Shown here one piece after another: positions 1-12,539 of a stretch of 64,000 nt of DNA. Source of the stretch: Siphonodentalium dalli (lineage: Eukaryota > Mollusca > Scaphopoda > Gadilida > Siphonodentaliidae); contig CP136062.1 of NCBI GenBank assembly GCA_032622095.1, positions 1,674,001 through 1,738,000 of the forward strand, written 5' to 3'. The translations under genes were made by a program, and so were the position numbers. Each line of letters begins with the position of its first letter. The stretch's first letter is position 1. The notes beneath the pieces are model-generated. The model ran no database searches. It was not told the origin of the DNA and saw nothing but the letters and a program-made list of their open reading frames with translations.

Positions 1-684
1 ACGAACAGAGGAGTTGGTTGTGCGGTGGTCTAAGCGGGAGTGTCTCTGTATCTCGACACGAGTAGTTATTCCAATGTATGGTCTATCATGCATCCAAATA
101 ATGTATGAGATACCATGATACCCTTGTCTATGACGTATACCATACTATTGTTTACTATAGAATGATACTGGTTTGATCCTTCCTGAAGTATACAATGGTT
201 GCTACCAGTCACAAACAATTAAGAATATGATCTTGTTAATTATGATTGTGTGTTCTTATACTATATCATTCACATCTCGACGTACATCTATACAATTAAC
301 CCTAACATTACAATCACTGGAGAAAGGAAGTTTATCCTAGATCCGGAACACATGTAACAATAACTATACTATCGTATGTACTATCGGACAGACTCCCCCA
401 GTCAGCAGTTTGCAAGTATGGGAAACTAAAGTTTGGGTAGATCCGAGTGTACAGAAGATAGTTGGATCTAGGATCTATAACCGCGAACGCGAACCTGAAA
501 AATCAACACATGGATATTCATACACAAACAATCAACATTAAACGAAGTTATTTATCCATGGCGAGTCTGGTAAACATTATGGCACTAGGTCACTGGCGTA
601 TCAGCGAACTGTTAGTTAACAAGAAAACTCAGATGCATGCATCAGGTCACCCATAAATTATTTATTATATAATTCTTTTAGCAA
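1..684. other. No gene seen; unique-looking AT-rich DNA
   Basis: The longest open frame is 64 codons and has no recognisable domain. There is no clear tandem repeat or terminal inverted repeat. I see nothing functional here. Confidence 0.5.
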
Positions 685-1162
685 TCTATTATATATTTTG
701 GAACTTCTATATGTCTGTGTGTATGAATGTATCATATTATTATTATTATGTGTTATAGACTCTAAAACTGCTCGACCGATCCGACAAGAATTTGGTATTT
801 CACGTGCGACCGTGTCCTGACATTGACCTCGTTCATAGTCATTTTTTCTGGACCTCGACCTATCGGACTCAAATTGTGTGTGTAGGACTACTTTGGACCT
901 TGGGATGATAAGAGCGGGTCCAATTTCACAAATGCGACGGTGTCCTTGGTCTCGCTCATATGCGCTCATATAGGCATGTTTCTGGACCTCGACTGATCTG
1001 ACTCAAATTTGGTATGTAGGCCTACTTTGATCCCGGAAACAATATGGACGGGTTCAATTTCACGTGGGACCGTATCCTTGACCTCGCTCATATAGGCATA
1101 GGTCTGGACCGATCACAAAGAAAACCCTAAATAGCCCGGACGAAGTCGGGTACATCAGCTAG
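685..1162 (+). mobile_element. Short non-autonomous Helitron-like element
   Basis: The right end has the Helitron signature: a GC-rich stem-loop at 1134-1151 (CCCGGAC, GAA loop, GTCGGG with one bulge) about 8 nt upstream of CTAG at 1159-1162, followed by T. A plausible 5' end is the TC at 685-686, preceded by A, which fits A|TC...CTAG|T insertion. The interior has two to three degenerate ~155-bp units built on 'ctggacctcgactgatcngactcaaatttgg...gatcccggaaacaatatgg'. Related sequence lies at 3150-3920 and 56660-57000. There is no coding capacity. The 3' end is well supported by its structure; the 5' end is a guess. Confidence 0.5.
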
Positions 1163-1220
1163 TATTATAGCAACCACCAAGGGTGCGTTTTACCTAAATG
1201 CATGTGAATTATGACGTCAT

Positions 1221-1266
1221 ATCATTTTTATATAATTTTTATATAATTTTTATATATTTCTATATA
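1221..1266. repeat. Short AT tandem repeat
   Basis: About three copies of a 12-13 bp unit (tatataattttt) run together here. The same block is present in the second segment copy near 54695-54745. Confidence 0.6.
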
Positions 1267-2089
1267 CCATGAGAGAAATTACCGTGTACGTTTATTTGTG
1301 AATTTAACACGTGACTTCCGGTGGTGACTGCGCAGAATCCTGCAGAAACTACAGGGTGCTCAGATATAACGGAGGAATATGCAGACAACAACAACAACTG
1401 ATCAAATTCATTCCCAGATTCTAGAATGTACCCGACTTTCAAGTTTACCCTATTCAGTTCTTTCTGAGGATTAATTACATCCTTTTCATCTGATAAAAAT
1501 AATTGGTATATCATTAGCATAATAATTAATTACCCCCGTCAAGCGACCGTCCTGTCAGTGTCATCCGGCTTACGGCAGTTACTTGATCGGAAATTACTTC
1601 CGTATATCCCATAGACCGATAAGGCCTTCACCTTCGCTTCATGGCAAACAATTTTCACGAATGTACGAGTGTACGTAGATTAATTAATCGCTTGATTTCG
1701 TGACAATCGACAGTTACTGAGTTAGGCTTCACTGTAAACTGTTACAGACAACAATGATCAAGATTCCAGAATCATTCAATCAACCAAAAAGTTCGAAGTT
1801 CAAAGAAAGATAAAAAGAATGAAAGAACGAATTCTGTGTTACGTGTAAATTATGATAATAAAATTGTAGTATGTTTCCTAGTTACCATCTTCAACTTAAG
1901 TTCAAGGAATTGATATCTGATGACGATTCTTGTGGAGGTGTGAACACAACAGCACAATGCGTGCTCCTGGAGGCATTTTTCTCCAAATCCAAGATTTTTT
2001 TAAAGGTAGGTCTGTTTGCTTTAAATTAAAAATTAAATTTTGATTATTATTTCATTTAATCAGTTTTCATCATTTGACAATTTGTCGTG

Positions 2090-2790
2090 GTCATTCGTTG
2101 GTCATCAGTGTCACAGTCAGTGTGTTTGTCGTCATTCGTGTTTGGTTGTCGTCTGTCGTTTTTCGTCCTTGGTAGTTTGTCGTCGTGTTTATTGTTGGTC
2201 GTTTGTTTTCATCCATTGTTCATTTGTCATCAGTCGTGGTTTTTGTGGCAAGTACACCGCAGCCCAAATGTAGTTAGCCAGTGGAGCCGCGGTGTACAAT
2301 GTAGTGCATTTCGGCCGCAGTGGCAATGCTAACTGCACCGTGGTCAAGTGGAAACTTGTTTTGTCCAGCAGGGTACATTGTATCCCGTAGATTTGGACTA
2401 GGATTACCTAGCACAAACCAGGCGAAAAAAAAATACATGTACTGTAGGTTACACATAATTTTGAAACCTGCAGGCCTGGGTCGATGTGTTTGTCATCAAG
2501 ACATTTTTCGTCATCGATCATTCGACATCGTGTTCATCTTTGGCTGTTTGTTTTTCGTCATCAGTAATTTTTCGTCATCGATTGTTCGACATTGTGTTAG
2601 TCGTTGGCCATTTGTTTTTCGTCATCAGTCATTTTTTGTCATCAGTCGGTATTTGTCTTCGTTGTTGTTTGTTGCCATTTGCCATCGTCATCCTCGCCAT
2701 TTATCTGTCATTTGCCACCATTCGTCAGCCGGTGTGTTTTTTCGTTAGTTGTTTTTCATCATCGGTCATTTGTTCATCGGTTGTTTTTCG
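2090..2790. repeat. Degenerate GTCATC/GTCGTC-rich minisatellite
   Basis: Short words such as ttcgtcatcagt, ttcgtcatcga and ttgtcgtcat recur irregularly. The segment interrupts MITE sequence (inverted half at 2249-2378, direct part from 2797). The equivalent block in the duplicate copy is 55580-56275 and is about 21 bp shorter near 56120. The long open frames across it are low-complexity products rich in F, S, V and H, not genes. Confidence 0.55.
2249..2378 (-). mobile_element. Left half of TA-flanked MITE (M1), inverted
   Basis: This is the reverse complement of the left ~130 bp of the complete MITE at 21175-21576. It ends in a good copy of the terminal repeat (cttgttttgtccagcaggg) followed by TA. 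It faces the direct MITE part at 2797-3145, so this locus is a rearranged MITE with an inverted left arm and minisatellite in the middle. Confidence 0.6.
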
Positions 2791-2796
2791 GAAATA

Positions 2797-3145
2797 CTTA
2801 ACTGCGGTGCGGTTAGCATTGCCACCGCGGCTGAAATGCAACTACACCGCGGCGCCACCGGTTAACTACAGTTGGGTCGTGATGTAATTGCCATTCGGCA
2901 TGGTGTATTTGCCACGGTGTACTTTCATCAAACTGAAAAAAGACAATACAAACCAGAAATTTAACCACGGTGTACATGCCATTCGACTGTGAGGGTAGTT
3001 GCCTTTCGGCCGCAGTGAACTTGCCGTTTGGCCGCAGTGTACTTGCCGTTCGGCTGCGGTGCTCAACTGCAGTTACAAACTCTGACACCGCAGCCGAACA
3101 GCAAATACATTGCGGTGCCAATGGATACTTGTTTTGTCCAGCGGG
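2797..3145 (+). mobile_element. MITE M1, left terminal repeat missing
   Basis: The body matches the MITE at 21175-21576, from 'acttaactgcggtgcggttag' onward to the right terminal repeat (cttgttttgtccagcggg) and a following TA. Internal ~22-bp units (cggccgcagtgtacttgccgtt) give it a minisatellite-like core. A second copy with the same structure lies at about 56300-56655. Confidence 0.6.
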
Positions 3146-4487
3146 TTACATGTATTGTATGTCTACTTTGATCCCGGAAATGGGCGGGTCCAATTTCATG
3201 AGTGACCATGTCCTTGACCATGACCTCGCTCATATACATGTAGGTATATGCTCATATACTATAGGCATGTGTCTGGACCTCAACCAATCGATTGGTACAT
3301 GTACATTGTATGTACGGTAGGCTTCTTTCATCCTGGAAACAATATGGGAGGTCTAATTTCACATGTGACTGTCCTTGTCATTGACCTACCGGTAGCGCAC
3401 ATATACACTCATCGGTTTCTGGACCTCGACTGATCGTTTTTCCACTGACCAGATGCTGTATATTTTGTCCAAACGGAGGCGATCATAGAGAAATCCACAA
3501 ATAGCGCGGACGAAGTCAGGTACATCATTTTGTCTATTATGTTATATTTTAGAACTTCTGCCTCTGTGTGTTATAGACTTGAAAACTGCACGACTGATCG
3601 GACTCAAATTTGGTATTAATGTACCAAAGGCCTACTTTGATCCCGGGAACTATATGGGTGGGTCCAATTTCATATGCGACTGTGTCCTTGACTGCGACCT
3701 CGATATATACTCATACATTGTACATGTATACCGGTTGGCAACGTTGTTCCCTAAAGAGCCCGGATGAAGTCAGGCACATCAGCCAAGTGTACCGGTACAG
3801 ACTTTCATTGTTGAGGCGCGCGATCGCTCTTGCGCACCATCGCACGGTAAAACTGAAAACCAGCGAGCGAGCGATTGCGCACCTTGGCCAAATACAGAGA
3901 GCGAACCTGATAACGCTAATATGAACATAAGCTAGCTTAATTAACGAACCAAAGCTGAACAACATGGGTGCCCGTTTGGTGGTGTGGGGCGATTAACTAT
4001 GCATGTGGTCATTCAACCAGTAAAACTGACGTTGTGACATGGCATAGCGGCTGAAATGACGAGAAACCTTTATCAACCGACCAACATGGATGTTCCTGTG
4101 GCTTCAATCTCACATGATTGAATCATTTTGTAACTGGTACCTCAAGTTCATAAAGTTAGAAATATTCTAAATGTGGCCATTTGTTGGTCTACTTACAACA
4201 GATTTTCCACTGAATACCAAAGTTAGGTGGGGGTCAGAACCAGAACCCCTCCCACCAATTATGTGGTTCTAAACTCAGCTCATAAATCACCATCTACAAG
4301 TACATGTACATCTATCAGGACTATGAGTTCGAACTCCGTAAAATAAAATAAGCTGAGAAACTGGTGTGAATTAAACTGTGACGGGGTCTCAAGCATGTCT
4401 ACCCCTGCACATCAGAAAAATGCCATTAACCTGATCATGACTAGAGCTCAATGAAATTTTGCGAAAAACTTGGTCCAATGCACACTT

Positions 4488-4625
4488 CTATATATGGGAG
4501 TCTCCCATTGGGAGCCTCGCGTATATAAGAAAAGACATTGGCCTAACAACATTTGCCTTAACATTGTAAACCAGTGAACTTTTATATGCGAGGCTCACCA
4601 TGAGAGACATGCATATATTTATACA
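4488..4625. repeat. Imperfect ~140-bp inverted repeat
   Basis: The left arm at 4488-4530 (tatatgggag... gagcctcgcgtatata) pairs imperfectly with 4583-4625 (tatatgcgaggctcaccatg...). It could be a very short fold-back element. No target duplication was identified. Confidence 0.4.
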
Positions 4626-4775
4626 TGTATACGAGTGTGCACAGGCACATTATCTTTAATGCTGCACCAGTATGAAAGGGTTAAATGGCAAAAGTAGCTT
4701 GAGGATGGATGTGATCCATCATATCGCAGGTCAATTCAACCAGTCCCAAACGATTTCATGTTCAAGTGCTTGTGT

Positions 4776-5070
4776 ACTAATTTATAGCACAAACTCATAC
4801 CGGTATTTCAGTCGCCAGTTGATAGAAATACATGATTTTCAAATTTGTCAATAATTCAAAATTTCACTCACCTTGCAGTGTGTAGACTATAGTGACTAGT
4901 GTTGTTATATATTCTGTCATATTTTCACAATAAAAGGTAAACTACCGCCAGGAATGAAATCAAATTGCAATTCAATATTCATAATTCTCATTTGCAGTAG
5001 CAGTAATTGAAATACATACAACTGATAAGATATCTCTTTAGGCAAATGCTTTAGAATTTCTACAGCAAGT
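4776..5070 (+). repeat. Fragment of dispersed repeat family D
   Basis: It contains 'aatttatagcacaaactcat', shared with about 26826-26850. The block 'tgtcatattttcacaataaaaggta' (around 4915) is shared with about 21717-21740. Blocks in the same family occur in the same order at 20541-20640, 21700-22010 and 26640-27570, which suggests one diverged interspersed repeat of roughly 0.9 kb. No coding domain was recognised. Confidence 0.45.
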
Positions 5071-6894
5071 CAGAAGTGTTGAAAATGAGTTAATGAAAAT
5101 CATGAATAATGATTTACATGTACATGTACTCTTGTCGGATTTAAAGGCATGCTACACATGTATCAAAATATTTCTGTCATTTGTTCCGTATAATGGCGGC
5201 ATGGTTGATATTTATTGTACTATAGTGGCATATAAGATAGGGAACGCTCAATGTTGCCTATATTTAGAGCGAAAATAAAGTAATAATGGGGCACTTCTCT
5301 CAGTCTAACACAAGGTCATAACTCTGGAAAAGGGCCATAACCCCGAAAAGAGTGCAGACAAAACTTGCACTGTGAAGGACGGGGTCAAACGAAGGTCTCC
5401 ACTATATACCTCCGAACCCTCCGAATCCTCAATCACAAATTTCCAAGTCAAAGAATGGTTGTAACTGGCAAATATGAAACTGGTATGTGGGGATCCTTTC
5501 CACCACCAAACTATGCTCAACATACAAGAACACCCTATAATTAACACCCCGAGTTACAAGCTTAAATATTCTTTCGGACACAAATTTCTAACTCAAACAA
5601 GGGCCGTAACTCTTGTAAACATTACAGGTGTGTCTGTCCCAATGGGACTAAGGATACCCCCTTTTTAAAACAATAAGATGGTTCACATATTAGTAAACAT
5701 TTAGTTAAAATAATAAAATAACAGATTCCCATTGCAGGTACAAATCCCTAACCCGAATCATAAAACCTATTGAGCAAATGAGAGGCTGATCATGATCGGC
5801 AGATGTTAACCTATTCCTTGGCGATAGTAAATTACTATGATCGGAAACATAAATGAGTGTGTTGATGTTGATTTATAGAGTATACTGTTATGTACTATTA
5901 TAGACCATACATGTACATAACACAACTTATAGGAATTTATGGGTCACTCACATTTACATGTACGTTATGTAAGAGAATGCACTGGAACAGGATCTGTTAT
6001 GCGCTGCACCACCCCAGCCTTGGGTTAAATGTGAAAAGGTGACCATGGAATACTTGGTCAAGAGATTCCAATTTAAGTTTACAATGTATCATATTCTACC
6101 AACAACCGCCATCAAGATAAGATACCTCACTGCTGACCCATTGGTAATATGGTATGAATTATTTATACACCAAAGCGGTCAACAAATCACAGGCATAGTT
6201 TATGCTGAAGACTGGTATCACTATTAAACAAATAACATTTACATTTTTTGTATAATAACATCAGACCATCTGTAGAGTGATGATCTAGTCTACATGTGAT
6301 GTGAATTGTTAAAACTGTTTATTTTAAATTAGATACAATAACTTTCTTTATCTACATAAGGCATAAGAGATATCAGAAAATAATATAGCCATTATATATT
6401 AATGGCTACAGTAGTCCAAAGGCATGGGATGGAATTGGTGATTTGGGTTTAATGTCGCTCAAAACAAATTTACCAGTACACAACACAATACATGTATTTT
6501 GTTCCGATTTAAACAAAATTTGATGTGCTGACTCGGGTACCCTTGGCAGAGTTATAATGGTGTTAGTTTTTTAAATTTTGGTAACTTTGGAATAAAAAAA
6601 TTGTTTAATTATTTAAACAAAATATTTTTTTATTTTATTTATTTATTTATTGATTATTTTTGTGAGGTTTTTTTTGGATAAATTGAGCAAGGAATTCAAT
6701 CTAAGAATTTTTTATTTTTTTTTAATATAGAGTGAATATTTTTTAGAAAAAGGGCAATAACTCAGTTAAAAATAGTTGCATCAAACCCATATTCGAACTT
6801 GATCTGTCTTTTGGGCTCAGACATTCATATGTAAAATTCCGATCAGACAGACGAGTGGTCACTATCTTTATCATACTATGCTATGGCTAAATAT

Positions 6895-8690
6895 AATAAA
6901 AGTGACAATGACACTGCAGCTCAACTTGGAAAGGGAATAATTGCATGTGTTATGTCATAATGTCAATGGTGTGATTAGGAATGTGGAAAGTTGAAAGGCC
7001 TAGTTATGCAAAGAGTGAAATCCAAGATGGCCGCTGGCAGCCATGTTTTTTGGCCGAATGACCACAAAATGACTTAAATTCCCATCTACATGTCATTAAC
7101 ATCCATCACAAATTTCATGACGATCCGACAAAAGATCATATGACCTGTACTAGGCTGTAGCCTGTGTCAAAGAATTTAGTCATGTAAAGAGTAAATTCCA
7201 AGATGGCTGCTGGCGGCCATGTTTTTTGGCTGAATGACCGCAAAATGACTCGTTCCCATCTACATGTCATTGTTAACATCCATGACTAATTTCATGATGA
7301 TCCGACCAAAGCTACGACCTGTAACCCGTGACAAAGTATTTAGTCATGCAAAGAGTAAAATCCAAGTTGGCTACTGGCGGACATGTTTTTTGGCCGAAAG
7401 ACCCCAAAATGACTCGTTCCCATCTACATGTCAATATTAACACCAACGACGAATATCATGATGATCAGAAGAACAGTATGACCTGTAGCCCGTGCCAATG
7501 GATTAAATTTTTTAATCCAAGATGGCCACTGGCGCCATGTTTTTTGGCCGAATGGCCCCAAAATGACTCGTTCCCATCTACTTATTAATGTCAACAGCTG
7601 TGACATATTTCATAATTATCCGACCAAAGGTAGGACCTGTAGCCCGTGCCCAAGGATTTATTCATGCAAAGAGTAAAATCCAAGATGGCTGCTGCCGGCC
7701 ATGTTTTTTGGCCCAATGGCCCCAAAATGACTCGTTCCCATCTACATGTCATTGTTAACATCGATGACAAATTTCATCATGATCAGACGAACAGTACGAT
7801 CTGTAGCCCGTGCTAATGGATTGAAATTTGAAATTCTAGATGGCCGCTGGCGGCCATGTTTTTTTGCCGAATGACACAACAATTACTCGTTCTCATCTAG
7901 ATGTCAATGTCAACAGCCATGACAAATCTCATAATGATCCAACCAAAGGTACTACGACCTGTAGCCCATGCCAAAGGATTTAGTCATGCAGAGTAAAATT
8001 CAAAATGGCTGCTGGCGCCCATGTTTTTTGGCCGAATGACCCCAAGATGACTCGTTCCCATCTGCATGTCAATATTAACATCGATGATAAATTTCATGAT
8101 GATCAAACAAACAGTACTACCTGTAGCCCGTGCTAATGGATTAAAATTTGAAATTCAAGATGGCCGCTGGCGGCCATGTTTTTTGGCCCAATTACCCCAA
8201 AATGGCTTGTTCCCATCTTCATGTTAATATTAACATCGATGACAAATTTCATGAAGATCCGACCAAAGCGACGAACTGTAGCCCATGCAGAAGGATTTAG
8301 TCATGCAAAGAGTAAAATCCAAGATGGCTGCTGGCGGCCATATTTTTTGGCCGAACGACCCCAAAATGACTCGTTCCCATCTCCAGTTACAACATCGATG
8401 ACAAATTTCATGATGATCAGACGAACAGTACGACTTGTAGCCTGTGCTAATGGATTGAAATTTTAAATTCAAGATGGCCGCTTGCGGCCATGTTTTTTTC
8501 CCGAATGACCCCAAAATGACTCGTTCCCATCTACATGTCAATGTCAAGAGGCATGACAAATTTCATAATGATCCGACCAAAGGTACGACCTGTAGCCAGT
8601 GCTAAAGGAAATTGTTGACGAGTCACGCACACACACACGGATGACGGATACCAAGCCATGGCAAATAGCTCAAACTTTACAAAGTTAAAA
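6895..8690 (+). mobile_element. Pearl-like element with ~160-bp tandem core (E1)
   Basis: The left end carries a small palindrome (agtgacaatgacact) and 'gctcaactt'. The right end has a CA-rich tract, 'ggatgacggataccaagccatgg' and 'atagctcaaa'. About ten monomers of ~160 bp lie between them. Each has a near-perfect dyad ATGGCCGC-TG-GCGGCCAT, 'aatgactcgttcccatctac' and 'acctgtagcccgtg'. Monomers are of two types, with 'aaagagtaaaatccaagatgg' or 'aaatttgaaattcaagatgg' before the dyad. There is no coding capacity. The layout of fixed flanks around tandem cores is that of molluscan pearl-type, Helentron-related elements. Classification is by structure only. Confidence 0.65.
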
Positions 8691-10552
8691 ATGTAGGAAT
8701 AAAAGCTCGGACAAAATTATACATTTTGCAAAGATTTTCTAAGTCGAAAAATGGGGATGTAACGCCACCATAAAAAGTCTGACAGATGTCATAATCGCAG
8801 GTCCCCATGTTGTTGATGTCTGTGCCAACTTCCACGGAAAATGATCAGAAAACAGCTGAGGAAAACTCCAGACAAATTTATGTCCACAGACAAGCTGATT
8901 GGAGTATAAACCCCCTTCTCCACAACCGCGTTGCAGGGGGTATAATTAATGGACAAAACATTTCCCCCAACCTGTGATATCACTGCGACATAAGACAACA
9001 AAATCCAATAATAAAGACATCCACAGCCAGAGGTCAGAGTAGATTTTGTATAGCATTCCCTACCAATACATCTTTTTTCATTGTAAATTGCTTTGCAGAA
9101 ATTGGAAAACGCATCACAAATTGCGATGCGAATCCAGTTACATTGATATAGAGCATGTTTGTTATGGACGCTACACAAAGTCCAGTAAAGGGCCATAACT
9201 CTGGGAAAAAGTGTGAACAAAACCGAAATTGGAATTCCCAGTTTTGAGCTGTGTTGTGAAATGTTAGTTATGGATAGACAGAATGACACACCGAAAGGAA
9301 AGACAGACTGAGGTACATGTACATGTATCACAATATATACCTCTAATCCTTGGTACGGATACCTGTACAACTGTACATACTAGTACTGTATACATGTACT
9401 GTACATACTGTATACATGTACATGTACACCAATCAGTAAGCCTGGGGGCGAGCTTGTGCATGTACCTGTATTTACTCATAAAGTAGGTACTGGGCTTACT
9501 CACAAGGCCCCCTCCCCTTTGCAAACATTGAGTTAGCCTTCAGGTGCTGACATACCATCATGTTTGATATCATTACCATATTTTGGTACTGAAAAAGATA
9601 ATAATGTGTTTTATTTATATCAATAACAAGATAAAATCACATGATAATGGCCAGAAACAGTGACAAGACAGTTCAGCTTCTATACATTTGGGATAAAAAA
9701 AAAGCACAGATGTGCTTGAGTACATGTATCTTCTCCTACAGGGTACGTGTATTCTATAGGATAGAAAGACATGATTGTATTCACCTTCCAAATGCTCAAC
9801 AATGGGGGTGGGCTAAACTGGGCTTATCTACCGATACGAGGAGACTGGGTTTATCCTCGAGGATGGGCTTACTAACGGTTGTATACAGTAATACGGCCAA
9901 AGTAAAAAGAAACTATGTTTCCGTACATCGACCGACCCTAAAAATAACCCGCCGACCCTAAACTTTTTATTGATATTTTGAGAAAAAGTCAAAATTTTCT
10001 AAAATTAACTGTTTTTACCACTATTGCTCTTAAATATTGATGACCTTTAGTGTGCAAAACACATGGTTTCTAACATATCCCTGTGAAAAGTTACCATGAA
10101 CTGACAGCTGTCAAAGGCCCCAGGTGTGTGATGGGTTGTGGATTGATGGGCATACATTTTGCAATTTTAATTTCCTGAGTGTATCTCGGACTACATGTAT
10201 CTCCTGCCTGCTTTATGTCTTGTTTGGGACTTATGGAACACTATCAACAGACATGGTGGATGTGTATCTGTATATATACATGTATAGAGGTTATCACCAC
10301 ATATGTTAGGGGTATAAAATGTAGCTACCGTCTCCAAAAACCAGGCATGCTCGGTGGTCGTACTGGCTACCTCCAGACAATGGGATGTAGTCGTCACAAT
10401 ACAAGTACGGTATAATGGCGGTATTATTGGTAACATTCTTATAAAAAGTTAGTGACAACAATTTTCTACCAAGTTTATAGCCAAATTTCTGAAAATGTGC
10501 TGCATGTATGTCATGTACATGTATGTGAATAATAAAAAACATACCTAAACAT
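8691..10552. other. No gene seen; ACATGTA-rich stretch
   Basis: A 193-codon frame on the minus strand (8789-9370) has no recognisable domain and includes repeat-like 'gccataactctggg' sequence, so I do not call it a gene. At 9310-9430 the palindromic words acatgta and tacatgtac are exceptionally dense. Nothing else stands out. Confidence 0.45.
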
Positions 10553-10745
10553 GAAATTTGATTTTTTTATCAATCTTAATGTATATTTCCACTGTGTTGA
10601 TCAAGTAATACTTTCCCCACAACACGGGTTGGCATTTTATGTTACTTCGGTCGAGGTAGTTCAATATTTCTGCAGCTGGATAAAAAATATCAAAATAAAA
10701 TAAAAACAAAAATTTCCCTACCTACAGGGTTACCATACCTACCAG
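10553..10745 (+). repeat. Dispersed repeat, inverted partner at 16838-16948
   Basis: The blocks 'caatcttaatgtatatttcc', 'ttcaatatttctgcag' and 'ggataaaaaat' reappear in reverse complement at 16838-16948. The 6.2 kb between them holds a probable Helitron. The pair may be two copies of one short repeat rather than the ends of a single element. Confidence 0.45.
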
Positions 10746-11300
10746 GGGGGGGGGGGGTCGGAAAAAAAATTCAGGCACGTATGGCATTTTTTCCCTTTCA
10801 ATCATTTTTTGTACCCACCCACCCCACCGCCAATTTTTTTTTCCGTTTTCGGCAGTTTTTTCCGACCATTTATTTACACCCATCCCCCTTTTAACACTAA
10901 AAACAGAGATTTGCGGGGGAAATTCACTGTAAACAGCTGTGTATGAATTTATGTGCATACTATTTATCATGGATGTTAACATGGACATGTAAATAGGAAT
11001 GAGTCATTTTTAGGTCATTCGGCCAAAAAAACATGGCTGCCAGCGGCCAACTTGGATTTCAAAATGTGCAACAAAATACAACACGATAACTGCCTGCAGT
11101 CAGTTCACCAGTTAGAATTACATTATTTCTCGCATTCAAAGTGGATTTGAAGCCCAACTCATTGCCAAAACACTAAAAAACAAGCAGGAAATTTTTGTTT
11201 TAGTTGCGGAAAAAATTGCCTGTTGGTGGCTTTGACAACCCACCCACCCCGGCATACGTGCCGAAATTATTTTTTTCACCCCCCCCCCCCTGTACCTACC
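10728..11300. repeat. Inverted repeat with poly-G/poly-C arms around one pearl-type monomer
   Basis: The arm at about 10728-10785 (ccataccta, G13, tcggaaaaaaa, caggcacgtatgg) is matched in reverse complement at about 11250-11305. Between them at 10965-11065 lies one reversed ~100-bp monomer of the pearl-type repeat (tcattcggcc, catggctgccagcggcc). This looks like a small fold-back element that captured an array monomer. No target duplication was found. Confidence 0.45.
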
Positions 11301-11305
11301 CTAAT

Positions 11306-12530
11306 TTTTTCGCGCCGTTACCGGAAACATACAATCTTTTTTCTTTGGCCTAAACAGAATAGATCACTTGATTTAACTGATGACATGAACGATTCAATCA
11401 AGACAATCATGCTTGTACAACATCCCTGCCTCTAACTTGTTGTTGGCCATTAAAAATAAATATTAGCCCCAGTACAAACCGTGGCAGAAAAAGTGTGTAA
11501 ACAACAGATTCTACCATAAGTACGGGTAATGATCGCACATTCAGTAAAATACCCGAAGTGTCAAAAGTTTACCGGATCGCAGGAGTGTCAAACTATCGAC
11601 CAGTAACACACGACCAGTAACACACATACGTGGGTCCATAATGTTCAACAACTGTGTTGCCTCTCATGAATTATTTCACGTAACCAGTTCAATCGAGTGA
11701 TTATTCTCTATGTAACCTACAATGTACATGTAGATATCAGGATATCAGATAGTATGTTTCCGCTAACGTTGTAAACAAATTAGGATGGGGGGGGGGTTCG
11801 AACAAAATTCCAGGTTGGTATGATAGGGTGGGTGGGTGTCTCTCGGGTCCGAAAAGCATTTTTTTCCATGTACCAAATTTATTTTCCATTTCTGGTATTG
11901 AGTCTTATTTTGATGTGTTTTGAACAGAAACAGGTCATATACAATGTATAGTTACTAGAAATACTATACTATATATATAGAGGTTATCAGAAGTTGGATC
12001 AGTGGCACAATGCCAACAATATCCCAAATTCAACTTGATAGAACAAGAAACTGCGCTATTGGAAAAATAAAATTTTATCAGGATTCCATCTACTGATACA
12101 ACAAAATAAGAATAACTATGCAGAACTCAGCTGAAAATAAGAAATAATATGAAAGCACACTTGATCATATGTGACATGGAAATAAAGATCTACAATGTAC
12201 CGGCAATAAATAATGGAATAAAATAGACTTTTGACAACGTAAAACATAAAATCTTAACATATAAATTGAAGGCCAGCCGGGTCAGCTTGAACAATTTCAA
12301 ATTGTTTCCAAGTCAATGTGGATCAGCTTGTAATGTTACTCACAAAACAAAGATTTTATCGTCACTGATATTGTGAGCAAAAAAAGAAGTGAGATTGGGC
12401 TATCCATCCATGTTATTCCCAATTATTACGAAGCCTATTACTTCAGGCAGTGGCTACTAGCCTGCCATTACACGCTATAACATGTTTCCTCAGTTATGGT
12501 TTCTGAGCAGAGACGTGGCGACAGGGGGGG
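11306..12530. other. No gene seen
   Basis: There are no open frames beyond about 70 codons. A poly-G block with flanks like those at 10740 occurs at about 11785-11830, which suggests a further decayed copy of that repeat. No other structure was recognised. Confidence 0.4.
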
Positions 12531-12539
12531 GTGGGGAGG

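Larger units (their letters stand above)
1166..3920 (+). repeat. 2.7-kb dispersed segment R1 (copy at 54646-57120)
   Basis: Almost every base aligns by eye with 54646-57120: the tandem ATATAATTTTT block, the GTCATC-rich block, the MITE pieces and the 3600-3917 tail. The copy at 54646 lacks about 300 bp corresponding to roughly 3240-3545, and one ~21-bp unit near 2630. The left limit follows the Helitron end at 1162. The right limit is at 'gataacgct' near 3917. Several overlapping open frames of 60-142 codons appear in both copies, but they follow the simple repeats and I do not consider them genes. Confidence 0.75.
3925..6894. other. No gene seen; sparse dispersed-repeat fragments
   Basis: Only frames of 60-80 codons occur and none is recognisable. 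Three things can be pointed out: an imperfect inverted repeat at 4488-4625, a dispersed-repeat fragment at 4776-5070 and a module with repeated 'ccataactctgg' near 5315-5620. A T/A-rich stretch lies at 6585-6740. Confidence 0.45.

Noticed and set aside
2087-3121. Overlapping frames of 60-142 codons repeated in two copies
   Set aside because: They translate the GTCATC-rich minisatellite and MITE units. Conservation between 1166-3920 and 54646-57120 is at the DNA level and includes frame-breaking indels.
4320-4345. tRNA/SINE B-box-like 'gagttcgaactcc'
   Set aside because: There is no A box at a suitable distance and no cloverleaf or poly-A/T tail; it is a chance palindrome.
8789-9370. 193-codon minus-strand frame
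   Set aside because: No recognisable domain; it covers repeat-like sequence and an ACATGTA cluster. Composition does not look coding.
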